Below, in pieces: positions 1 through 7,088 of a stretch of DNA of 64,000 nucleotides. Numbering within the stretch: position 1 is the first letter of the stretch; each line of letters opens with the position of its first letter. The stretch comes from Candidatus Opimibacter iunctus. Its GTDB lineage: Bacteria; Bacteroidota; Bacteroidia; Chitinophagales; Saprospiraceae. The notes below the pieces were generated by a model. That model saw only the letters and a list, made by a program, of their open reading frames with translations, made no database searches and had not been told where the DNA came from. Position numbers and translations under genes: made by a program. The stretch covers positions 478,574-542,573 of the forward strand of contig JADJVH010000001.1 in assembly GCA_016716665.1 (NCBI GenBank). The letters run 5' to 3'.

Positions 1-51
1 ACGGCGCTTGTGTTTGCGCTGTTTTGACATACGACTCTTAGGATGTGCCAT
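1..51 (-). CDS. rpmF: 50S ribosomal protein bL32, 5' part only
   Basis: The first 17 codons, read leftwards from 51, encode MAHPKSRMSKQRKHKRR, the recognisable basic N-terminus of bL32, a small zinc-ribbon or zinc-free protein of the large ribosomal subunit. The rest lies outside the window. It follows the DUF177 gene on the same strand after 97 nt, the yceD-rpmF arrangement conserved across bacteria, so the two are probably co-transcribed. Identification is firm despite the short length because both sequence and context agree. Confidence 0.93.
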   Translation of the reverse strand, partial: MAHPKSRMSKQRKHKRR

Positions 52-148
52 TGTTGATCAGTTTATAGCTTTTCGCTATGTGTTAAATGTTTATTGTTAA
101 CGGTTTAGATATTAATATTGCCCTTTCGGGCCACATTGACATCTACCT

Positions 149-684
149 TCAATTGTCAATTACTTTCTTCAGATCATCCCAGGGAGAATCCCCTTTGTCC
201 TTTATGGAATGATCATCTGCCTGATGTTGAGAGAGATATGAAATAATGGAGGTGTCACAAGGTGAATTTTCCATTTTCTCACATCCGGGGATGCGGTGGC
301 TGATTGGTACAGATAGCAGGATAAAGTCATAAATGTGCTTTCCTACGTTTAGATCCGGGCTATCCGGATCTACAAACACCACTTCGTCAGTGCTGTCAGC
401 GGGATCGCCATACTTTACAACCATCTGGTAATCAGACTCAATTGGCATCCTGATCGGTACCATGCAGCGATCACATGTGGTGTCTACGACCCCTGGACGA
501 TAAACTCCAGGGTAGCCATGCCTCCTTCCCTGTGAAGGTCCATGTTGACTAAAAACTGACCCTGGACCCCTTCATGCTCCTCGTCAAAGAGGTTGAGGAA
601 ATCAGGTCCGAGCTTCCATTCGTAGGAAGCCTCATCAGCCTTTAATGTTGCTGCCGGTATCCGGAACGGTGCCAATGCATCCAT
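149..684 (-). CDS. yceD: DUF177 (YceD family) protein, frameshifted
   Basis: This is the DUF177/YceD partner of rpmF, a family tied to 23S rRNA accumulation and ribosome assembly. The first frame (684 to 484) gives about 65 residues starting MDALAPFRIP; the second (to 149) continues with VDTTCDRCMVPIRMP and an acidic middle, ending in the usual WDDLKKVIDN-like tail. The CxxC of TTCDRC is the family signature. The frame break sits in a run of four C at 490-493 (GGGG on the coding strand); one extra G would restore QGVVDTTCDRC. I therefore think the gene is intact in the cell and the break is an indel error, although a true pseudogene cannot be excluded. Confidence 0.85.
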
Positions 685-767
685 CTCCCAAAGAACTTTT
701 TTATTAAAATGGAGGGCAAAGATAGGATTTTTTTAATTCCGTTGGTGCCGGAATCAAAAAGTTGTGG

Positions 768-1364
768 TTAGCGCATTTTAGGACGGCGCCTCTTGCCTCC
801 TGGCTGCATAGCTTGTCCGCCGCGCAGATGGACCATATTTCCGCTTTGGTTGAGGGCCTTATCGAACTGTTTGATCTGGTCCTTGAGCATTCCTTCCGAC
901 ACATTGAACTTCTTGACCTGGTGGAAATAGTTCTTTGCCTGGGTCCATTTACCCTGATTGGCTTTGATATTGGCCAGTTGGAGATAGACCAGGGCGCGTT
1001 CGTTATCTGATGGAAGCTTCAGGTCTTTAGCCTTCTCAAAGTAGCCTTCAGCTTCGTCAGGGCGGTTGAGATTGGCCGCTATGCTACCTTTCATGATGTA
1101 GTAGAAGGCACGATTGGTCACGTAGAGCCAGTTTGGCTTAAAGGTCCATTTGAGTCTTTCTTCGGCGTCGGCAAACTGCATTTTCTCAAGCATCACGGCG
1201 GCTGACTGCACCGTTCCGAGCAGTATGTAGGATACGAGGAAACCAATACCAATCAGGAGAAACGGGAATCCGTACCAGAAGCCGGCGGTAAACATGAGGG
1301 CCAGTCCGCCAAGTATCCCGATGAGGATGATGGCAAATTTTAACTTGTAATTGATGGTAAACAT
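768..1364 (-). CDS. Membrane-anchored TPR-like protein
   Basis: A protein of 198 residues. Two hydrophobic helices at roughly residues 8-50 (FAIILIGILGG, then FPFLLIGIGFLVSYILLG) are followed by helix pairs resembling tetratricopeptide repeats (ALVYLQLANIKANQGKWTQA). The last residues are very basic (GGKRRRPKMR). This is a conserved Bacteroidota type of unknown exact function; TPRs usually serve as protein-docking surfaces. It lies 83 nt upstream of the DUF177 gene on the same strand. A TACATTTG element (1369-1376, minus strand) ends four bases before the ATG, which supports this start and suggests an almost leaderless mRNA. Confidence 0.75.
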   Translation of the reverse strand: MFTINYKLKFAIILIGILGGLALMFTAGFWYGFPFLLIGIGFLVSYILLGTVQSAAVMLEKMQFADAEERLKWTFKPNWLYVTNRAFYYIMKGSIAANLNRPDEAEGYFEKAKDLKLPSDNERALVYLQLANIKANQGKWTQAKNYFHQVKKFNVSEGMLKDQIKQFDKALNQSGNMVHLRGGQAMQPGGKRRRPKMR

Positions 1365-1368
1365 GGGG

Positions 1369-1376
1369 CAAATGTA
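1369..1376 (-). promoter_or_regulatory. -7 element TACATTTG for the TPR gene
   Basis: Matches the Bacteroidota sigma consensus TAnnTTTG on the minus strand. It lies four bases upstream of the start codon at 1364, so transcription would begin at or near the ATG. No clear -33 TTTG is seen. Confidence 0.4.
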
Positions 1377-1383
1377 CTCAGAA

Positions 1384-1445
1384 AGTGAAGAGTGAAAAAT
1401 GAAGAGTGAAAAATGAAAAGCGAAGAGTGAAAAGTGAAGAGTGAG
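1384..1445. repeat. Heptamer array (AGTGAAR)n
   Basis: Nine consecutive 7-nt units read AGTGAAG or AGTGAAA, with variants AATGAAA and AGCGAAG, in perfect 7-nt register. The period is not a multiple of three and no gene runs through it. A sister array of AATGAAA units occurs at 51458. Part of the 391-bp gene-free stretch 1365-1755, which otherwise holds palindromic element copy A. Confidence 0.9.
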
Positions 1446-1538
1446 TTATCCGCTATTTGGAGATGGGGGAAGGTGCAGAGAGGAACACAGCTAATATCCA
1501 CCTTGCCCCTTAAATTCTGCCACTTAAACACAAATCAG

Positions 1539-1726
1539 AATTGGCCTGCTTTTGCATTTCCACAGGAAATAAAAACGCCGCTGGATGGAGTTCTCTCCGC
1601 CAGCAGTCGGACTCCTATTCAGGATTCCTTTGAGGTATTCATTATTGGTATTCATTGGTTGGCGGAGAGAACTCCATCCAACGGCCATTCTTCAATTTCC
1701 TGCGGAAATTTAACAATGGGCCAATT
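1539..1726 (+). repeat. Dispersed palindromic element, copy A
   Basis: A 188-bp element bounded by AATTGGCC (1539-1546) and GGCCAATT (1719-1726). Inside are mini-hairpins ATTTCC-ACA-GGAAAT (1556-1570) and ATTTCC-TGC-GGAAAT (1695-1709). The core is a perfect 21-bp inverted repeat beginning TGGATGGAGTTCTCTCCGCC (1582-1602) with its complement at 1660-1680, around a 57-nt loop. Copies B (14569) and C (62608) share arms, mini-hairpins and loop sequence. No open frame or transposase is visible; it resembles a MITE or a large REP-like palindrome. Confidence 0.85.
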
Positions 1727-1755
1727 TTTAAATGAAAAAGGGAAAATGGTGAAAA

Positions 1756-3570
1756 ATGTCGATCTTTTCGGATTCGAAAACCACTATACAATATCCGGAT
1801 ATGGCATTACAGGGACTAGATTGGGGAATCATTGCAGCATATTTCATTGTCTCACTGCTGATTGGCCTTTTGGTCGCAAAGCAATCCGGGAGCAGTGTGG
1901 CGGAGTTCTTTCTAAGCGGACGCAATATGCCGTGGTGGTTACTTGGCGTATCTATGGTCGCTACCACTTTTTCGGCTGATACGCCAAACCTGGTGACTGA
2001 TATCGTGCGTAACAATGGGGTCGGTGGTAACTGGGTGTGGTGGGCTTTTCTACTCACGGGGATGATGACGGTCTTTGTGTATGCCAAACTATGGCGTCGG
2101 ACAGGGATACTTACAGATCTTGAATTCTATGAGATGCGGTATGGGGGTAAGCCGGCTTCATTCCTGAGGGGATTCAGGGCCATCTACCTGGGACTCTTTT
2201 TCAATGTAATGATCATGGCTACTGTATGCCTGGCGGCCATTAAGATAGGCAATGTGCTGCTAGGCCTGGAAGCCTGGCAGACCCTGCTGATCTCGAGTGT
2301 GATCACCGTAGCCTATACGATGGTCGGAGGATTTAAAGGAGTACTCTTTACTGATTTCTTTCAATTTATGCTGGCCATGGCAGGGATGGTGGCTGCGGCA
2401 ATCTTCCTGGTCAACAAGCCGGAAATCGGAGGGCTCACCGAATTACTTTCAAAGCCTGAAGTACAGCATGCCATGTCTGTCTTCCCGGACTGGAGCAAAC
2501 CTTCTTCATGGATCCCGATTTTTCTGATTCCACTGGCAGTGCAATGGTGGAGCAGTTGGTATCCGGGGGCTGAGCCCGGTGGCGGTGGATATATCGCACA
2601 ACGAATGCTGGCTGCAAAAAATGAAAGACATGCTATGGGGGCTACCCTATTGTTCAACCTGATGCATTATGCATTGCGTCCATGGCCATGGATCATCATC
2701 GCGTTATGCTCCATGATCATTTTCCCAACCACCGCGGACATTGCACGTGCATTTCCGAATGTGGATCCATCCATCATCAAGGATGACCTGGCCTTTCCGG
2801 CGATGATCTCGTTTCTGCCAACGGGCCTTCTTGGTCTAGTTGTGGCAGCATTGATTGCTGCATTTATGTCTACGATTTCAACTCATCTCAACTGGGGTTC
2901 GTCATACATCATCAACGATTTCTATGGCCGGTTTATCAACCCGCAGGCAAATGACAAAAAATTAGTTGGTATCGCACGCTGGACTACCCTTGGCCTGATG
3001 ATCGTGGCTTCGATCGTTGCCACACAGCTCACCAGTGCATTGCAGGCATTTAATATCCTGCTGCAGATAGGTGCGGGTACCGGGCTCATCTTTATCCTGC
3101 GCTGGTTTTGGTACAGGATCAATGCCTGGTCAGAAATTTCAGGTATGGTGATCAGCTTTTGTGTAGCGGTCTATTTTGAAGTGATCTACACCGGCACTTT
3201 GGCCTCTCATGAGAAAATGGTCTGGGGTGTTTTGATTACAACTATTGGATGGATCGTCGTGACTTTACTGACCAAACCTGAATCAGATGAAGTACTGATT
3301 AAATTTTATACACAGGTCAGGCCGCATAATCTTGGATGGAATGCGTGGTTGAAAAAATCACCGGCTATTGCGGCACCAGAAAAAGAAGGATCTGGTCTGT
3401 TGCCTGAACTTTCTGCCATGGTAACAGGTTGCCTGATGGTATATGGATTCCTGTTCGGCATTGGGTACTGGATCTATGGAGATTGGACCAATATGGCCAT
3501 ATCATTTATAGTGGCATGCATTTCCTCATGGATTCTCTACAGGATGTGGCCTAAGCTATCCTTTGCCTGA
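1756..3570 (+). CDS. Sodium:solute symporter (SSS/SLC5 family)
   Basis: A 604-residue inner-membrane transporter with about 13-14 hydrophobic segments. It begins with the family-typical GLDWGIIAAYFIVSLLIGL and has SGRNMPWWLLGVSMVATTFSADTPN, the SSS helix that contributes to sodium and substrate binding, then YTMVGGFKGVLFTDFFQF. The cargo could be a sugar, amino acid or carboxylate; sequence alone does not say. An alternative start is the Met at 1801, which sits just before the first helix and looks like the more typical N-terminus. The gene begins 30 bp after palindromic element copy A and converges on the MFS transporter gene downstream. Confidence 0.88.
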   Translation: MSIFSDSKTTIQYPDMALQGLDWGIIAAYFIVSLLIGLLVAKQSGSSVAEFFLSGRNMPWWLLGVSMVATTFSADTPNLVTDIVRNNGVGGNWVWWAFLLTGMMTVFVYAKLWRRTGILTDLEFYEMRYGGKPASFLRGFRAIYLGLFFNVMIMATVCLAAIKIGNVLLGLEAWQTLLISSVITVAYTMVGGFKGVLFTDFFQFMLAMAGMVAAAIFLVNKPEIGGLTELLSKPEVQHAMSVFPDWSKPSSWIPIFLIPLAVQWWSSWYPGAEPGGGGYIAQRMLAAKNERHAMGATLLFNLMHYALRPWPWIIIALCSMIIFPTTADIARAFPNVDPSIIKDDLAFPAMISFLPTGLLGLVVAALIAAFMSTISTHLNWGSSYIINDFYGRFINPQANDKKLVGIARWTTLGLMIVASIVATQLTSALQAFNILLQIGAGTGLIFILRWFWYRINAWSEISGMVISFCVAVYFEVIYTGTLASHEKMVWGVLITTIGWIVVTLLTKPESDEVLIKFYTQVRPHNLGWNAWLKKSPAIAAPEKEGSGLLPELSAMVTGCLMVYGFLFGIGYWIYGDWTNMAISFIVACISSWILYRMWPKLSFA

Positions 3571-3624
3571 TCCCCTTCAGACCCATTCAGGAGATAAAAA
3601 TTTTCAGCGATTTACGAGCCTGCT

Positions 3625-4822
3625 TCAGGATGTGACTTTCTTCTTACTGATGGTGTAGGTCTGCAGCACCCATATGACTGCAGCGGCAGCAACGAACATA
3701 AAGGCTATCCGCAGATCGAGGGCTTTGGCAATGAATCCAATCAGCCCCGGGCCAACAAGGAATGCGGCCATCCCAAATGTATTCATCGTCGCTAATCCTG
3801 CTCCGGGAGGTAATCCGGGAACCTTTGCTGCTTCGGCGAACAGAATAGGTGAAGCGATAGAGACACCCAAACCTGTAAGCATAAAACCAGGCATCGTCAT
3901 CCATGGATTAGTGGACACAATAATCACAGTGAGGCCTGCTGTAACAAGGATACCACCTGTCATCAGGATCTTCATATGGCCATAGCGGGCGATCAATGCG
4001 TCACCTATGAACCTGCCCCTGCCATAAAAATGCATAAATACCAGCCCAGCCTGTAATCGTCGCAGGAGCTGCAGTAATATCCCTGAGATACACAGCTGAC
4101 CAATCAGCCATCGTGCCTTCTGTCAGGAACGTGCACAGACTGATACTGATCAATATCCATAACATGCGGTTAGGCTTAAACGAAGACAATGCGGTTCCCG
4201 GTGGCTGCTTATTCTTCTCCCAGTCTTCGTGTATCTGCCAAAGATCCTTTCGTATAGCTAGCGTGACTAAGAAAGAAAGAATGGCAATCGATCCGACATA
4301 AAGAAAATGAGCATCAAGCCAGGAAAGACTGATGAGATTGAAAATGACAACACCAAATCCTGAGATCAGAGACCCGGTCATCGCTCCAAGGCTCCACATG
4401 CCATGGCTTGCAGACATTAGCCTTACGCCACTTTCCTTTTCGAGATCAGAAGCACAGGTGTTCATTGCTACATTGGTAAATGCAAAAGAAGCTCCGGCCA
4501 GCACCAATCCAATGGCCACCAAAGGGACAGATGGCACAATCACAGGAAGCATAAACATGATGCCCATGAGGATGATCGAAATCAAGGAAGTGTGTACGGC
4601 TCCCCAGCGGGAAATAATGAATACTGATATTGGATTAGCGATGAGATTACCCACAGGCAGGCCGAGCAACAACAGGCCGAGTTGAGCTTCATCCAGTATA
4701 AATTTTTCCTTTACAAAAGGGATGAAGGATGCCCATGTACCAAAGATGAGTCCGCATAGTGCAAATATGATCCCTGTTGCCCTGGCGGGGGCAAATCTTA
4801 GAAACTCACGGAGGTGAACCAC
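3625..4822 (-). CDS. MFS transporter, frameshifted
   Basis: A major facilitator superfamily protein of about 400 residues with 12 predicted helices, resembling the YbjJ-type group (FALCGLIFGTWASFIPFVKEKF near the N-terminus; ASHGMWSLGAMTGSLISG mid-protein). The N-terminal frame runs from 4822 to about 4030; the last 130 residues (GRGRFIGDALIARYGHMKI onward) are in another frame. The break coincides with a run of five A at 4026-4030, and losing one base joins YAF to YGRGRFIGD, a normal MFS junction. The cupin gene lies 48 bp upstream on the same strand, suggesting that substrate export or uptake is linked to it. The substrate is unknown. Confidence 0.82.
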
Positions 4823-4870
4823 CTTAAAAACCAGAAGGCATCATGATCAATTGTTTATCCCAGTTCATTT

Positions 4871-5215
4871 TTATTGGCCAACCCATGGCTCTAATAACTT
4901 GAAATCTTCCCTGACCGGCAAGAATGCATCAATCAACTTGCATAAGGTCAGCGCTTTTGCGCTATGGGGTGTATTAGCAGGGATATAAACACTGATCCCG
5001 GGGGTCATGACTTGCGTCTCACCGTCAAGGGTAAACTCCAGGCTACCTTCTATCACATGTGTCCATTGTTCGTTGACATGATGATGCTCCGGCAGCAATG
5101 CGCCTTCTTCGAGCACAAGATGCCCAAAAGTGAGTTGGTCTGAATGGTACAACCCACCATGAATCCCGTCCCTCAGCTTAAGATGTGGCAGCGTATTGTA
5201 GTTGATAAATGGCAT
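4871..5215 (-). CDS. Small cupin-domain protein
   Basis: A 114-residue single-domain cupin. Motif 1 is visible as PEHHHVNEQWTHVIEG (His-x-His with following Glu/His positions), and motif 2 as IPANTPHSA, so a metal site is likely. Small cupins of this kind act as sugar- or amino-acid-related isomerases, dioxygenases or sensors of ligands; I cannot choose between these. It precedes the MFS transporter on the same strand by 48 bp, so the two probably form an operon handling one small molecule. Confidence 0.8.
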   Translation of the reverse strand: MPFINYNTLPHLKLRDGIHGGLYHSDQLTFGHLVLEEGALLPEHHHVNEQWTHVIEGSLEFTLDGETQVMTPGISVYIPANTPHSAKALTLCKLIDAFLPVREDFKLLEPWVGQ

Positions 5216-5419
5216 ACGGCATTGTCTTTGATGAAAATAAACGGCGTCTCAGATATCATGTTGGTCAATACCCGGGAAAATTGTCAACTCAAATCATAGG
5301 TGGCAATTCCCTGTTTGACAGATACCAGAAGCACCCTAAAGGTAGTGTAATGATCCATCAGCGGGTAGTGGAAGATTTGTTGAATTTTGCATTCCGGATT
5401 TTCGCGGTATTTTTAGTGA

Positions 5420-5821
5420 ATGAAAACAAATGAATCATCTTCGCTTAGCTATCTCCTGAAGACAGGTGCAACTGCCTGCCTGTTATTGGTTACAACTATG
5501 CTAGTGGGGCAAATGCCACCACCTGGATATGAGCGTGCCATAAAAATGCGGGATGCAGAAAAAGCGGTCAACCAACTTGACCGTGATTCCATTACGGTGA
5601 CGGATACAATAGTCGTTTTTGATCCTACTACCTACCAGGAAACTACCACCGTAACGGTGACCAACTATTCCTTGCGAGACTTCTGCAAGAACTTCCTCGG
5701 GATGGCCAATCCGGATATCCTCCTGGATGGGGCAAAGCATACGATCATTGATCCAAAAACATATGAGGAAATGATCATCAGATTGAATCCGAATGGGGTG
5801 ATTGATACGATTCCGAAATAG
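5420..5821 (+). CDS. Secreted hypothetical protein
   Basis: A 133-residue protein with a Sec-type signal peptide (basic start, then LLKTGATACLLLVTTMLVGQ). The mature part contains an internal echo: DTIVVFDPTTYQE and HTIIDPKTYEEMI, two similar turns about 60 residues apart. I do not recognise the family. The stop codon runs straight into the GCTATCA heptamer array, so the 3' end of the mRNA is repeat sequence. Confidence 0.6.
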   Translation: MKTNESSSLSYLLKTGATACLLLVTTMLVGQMPPPGYERAIKMRDAEKAVNQLDRDSITVTDTIVVFDPTTYQETTTVTVTNYSLRDFCKNFLGMANPDILLDGAKHTIIDPKTYEEMIIRLNPNGVIDTIPK

Positions 5822-5994
5822 CTATCAGCTATCAGCTATCAGCTATCAGCCGTCAGCTATCAGCTACCAGCTACCAGAGAGAGTGAGTGTGGGTGTGGGA
5901 TATGTTATCAGCTATCAGCCGTCAGCTACCAGCTACCAGCTATCAGCCGCCAGCTACCAGCTACCAGCTACCAGAGAGAGTGAGCGTGGGTGTG
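5821..5994. repeat. Heptamer array (GCTAYCA)n with higher-order blocks
   Basis: Starts on the last base of the preceding stop codon. Block one: eight GCTATCA/GCTACCA/GCCGTCA units, then three odd heptamers GAGAGAG, TGAGTGT, GGGTGTG. After a short spacer the scheme repeats at 5911-5994: nine GCTAYCA-type units followed by GAGAGAG, TGAGCGT, GGGTGTG. So a large unit has been copied as well as the heptamer. Lies in the 477-bp gene-free stretch 5822-6298. Confidence 0.9.
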
Positions 5995-6087
5995 CACAAA
6001 GGCATCGGCTACCAGACTAGATTTATTTGACTTTACCACATGGAAATGCAAAAGGCAGATGTCAAACAAAGTCATGGGGATCATCCA

Positions 6088-6153
6088 AGCCCCATCGGGG
6101 CTAAAGGTCGGTAGCATTGAGGAGGGAGAAATCTATCATGCCCTGTAAGGGCA
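6088..6153. repeat. Two short GC-rich palindromes
   Basis: AGCCCCATCGGGGCT (6088-6102) and TGCCCTGTAAGGGCA (6139-6153) are each perfect inverted repeats with 3-nt centres, 36 bp apart, in non-coding DNA between heptamer arrays. Neither is followed by a T-run, so they do not look like terminators. They may be small REP-like elements. Confidence 0.6.
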
Positions 6154-6185
6154 AAACTTCTGTGGGACCTGATAATCTTAAACTG

Positions 6186-6267
6186 TCAGCTACCAGCTAC
6201 CAGAGGAAGGTATTCAGTAAGCAGTGGGCAGTAAGCAGTGTGCAGTAAGCAATGTTCAGTATGCAGG
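6186..6267. repeat. Heptamer array, GCTACCA then CAGTAAG units
   Basis: Two GCTACCA units (6187-6200) and then, from about 6214, seven to eight units of CAGTAAG, CAGTGGG, CAGTGTG and variants in 7-nt register. It stops about 30 bp before the start codon of the DUF2461 gene, so it may form part of that gene's leader. Confidence 0.8.
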
Positions 6268-6298
6268 AGGTAATAAGCAGGATATAAAAAAAGAAAAT

Positions 6299-6973
6299 AT
6301 GGGAATTGAGCCATCAACATTGAAATTTCTGAAGGATCTCGGGAAGAACAATAACCGGGAGTGGTTTCAGGCGCACAAAGATCAGTATGAGCAGACGATG
6401 CAGGATGTGAAGGGACTGGCGGAAAAAGTAAAGCAGGAACTCAGCAAGAAAGATCTGATTGAAGAAGCCAAAGTGTTCAGGATATACAGGGATGTCAGGT
6501 TTGCAAAGGACAAGGCGCCATATAAAACAAATATGGGGGTTCACTTTACACGGGCGACTAAGCAGCTCAGAGGTGGGTATTACCTGCACATTGAGCCTGG
6601 CAATAGTTTTGCGGGTGGCGGTTTCTGGGCTCCAAGCCCGGAAGACTTGAAACGCATGAGGGATGAGTTTGCATTTGATGCAAGGACTATCCGCAAGATC
6701 ACGGCGTCAAAGACCTTTATAAAGTATTTTGGGACACTGCAGGGGGATGAACTCAAAACTGCCCCGGCAGGATATGACAAGAACCATCCGGATATTGACC
6801 TGATCAGAAAAAAACAATTCCTGGTGATGAGGAAATTTTCAGACAAGGAGGTCGCCGATCAAGATTTTATCAAGGAAGTCGTCCGCACGTTTGAAGCCAT
6901 GCGTCCGTTTTTTGACCATATGAGTGAGGTATTGTCAACTGACCTTAACGGTCAGTTGTTAAATGAAAAGTGA
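6299..6973 (+). CDS. DUF2461 family protein (TIGR02453 type)
   Basis: A 224-residue cytosolic protein. It opens IEPSTLKFLKDLGKNNNREW, the usual start of the DUF2461/TIGR02453 family, and contains KVFRIYRDVRFAKDKAPYKTN and GGYYLHIEPG, the conserved core. Biochemical function of the family is not known to me. I chose the ATG at 6299 because the longer upstream frame would run through the CAGTAAG array. A strong terminator hairpin follows at 7027. Confidence 0.85.
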   Translation: MGIEPSTLKFLKDLGKNNNREWFQAHKDQYEQTMQDVKGLAEKVKQELSKKDLIEEAKVFRIYRDVRFAKDKAPYKTNMGVHFTRATKQLRGGYYLHIEPGNSFAGGGFWAPSPEDLKRMRDEFAFDARTIRKITASKTFIKYFGTLQGDELKTAPAGYDKNHPDIDLIRKKQFLVMRKFSDKEVADQDFIKEVVRTFEAMRPFFDHMSEVLSTDLNGQLLNEK

Positions 6974-7026
6974 AGAGGGATGCTTCGGCTGCACTCAGCA
7001 ACCGAATGAATTGAAAGCGATCACAG

Positions 7027-7083
7027 AGAAAGGCGTTTATGTATATCCTGGAGGATAACACATAAACGCCTTTCTGCTTTTTT
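7027..7083 (+). terminator. Rho-independent terminator
   Basis: A perfect 16-bp stem, AGAAAGGCGTTTATGT (7027-7042) with its complement at 7060-7075, 17-nt loop, then GC and six T. Ends transcription of the DUF2461 gene just before the convergent TonB receptor gene. Confidence 0.9.
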
Positions 7084-7088
7084 GTTCA

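Noticed and set aside
149..684. Programmed ribosomal frameshifting as the reason for broken genes
   Set aside because: Breaks occur in unrelated genes in different homopolymers, shifts go both ways, and no common slippery heptamer plus pseudoknot is visible.
1539..1726. The palindromic element as a transcription terminator or a coding gene
   Set aside because: The loop is conserved and too long for a terminator, T-runs are absent, and frames through it are not conserved among copies.
5209..5433. Possible 74-residue protein on the plus strand between the cupin and the secreted protein
   Set aside because: It overlaps the cupin start and the next gene's start, has no recognisable domain or start signal, and looks like a chance frame over a promoter region.
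5821..5994. Heptamer arrays as CRISPR repeats
   Set aside because: Units are 7 nt and contiguous, with no 25-40 nt unique spacers and no cas genes anywhere in the window.
6088..6153. Short palindromes as terminators
   Set aside because: No following T-run and no gene ending close by in either direction.
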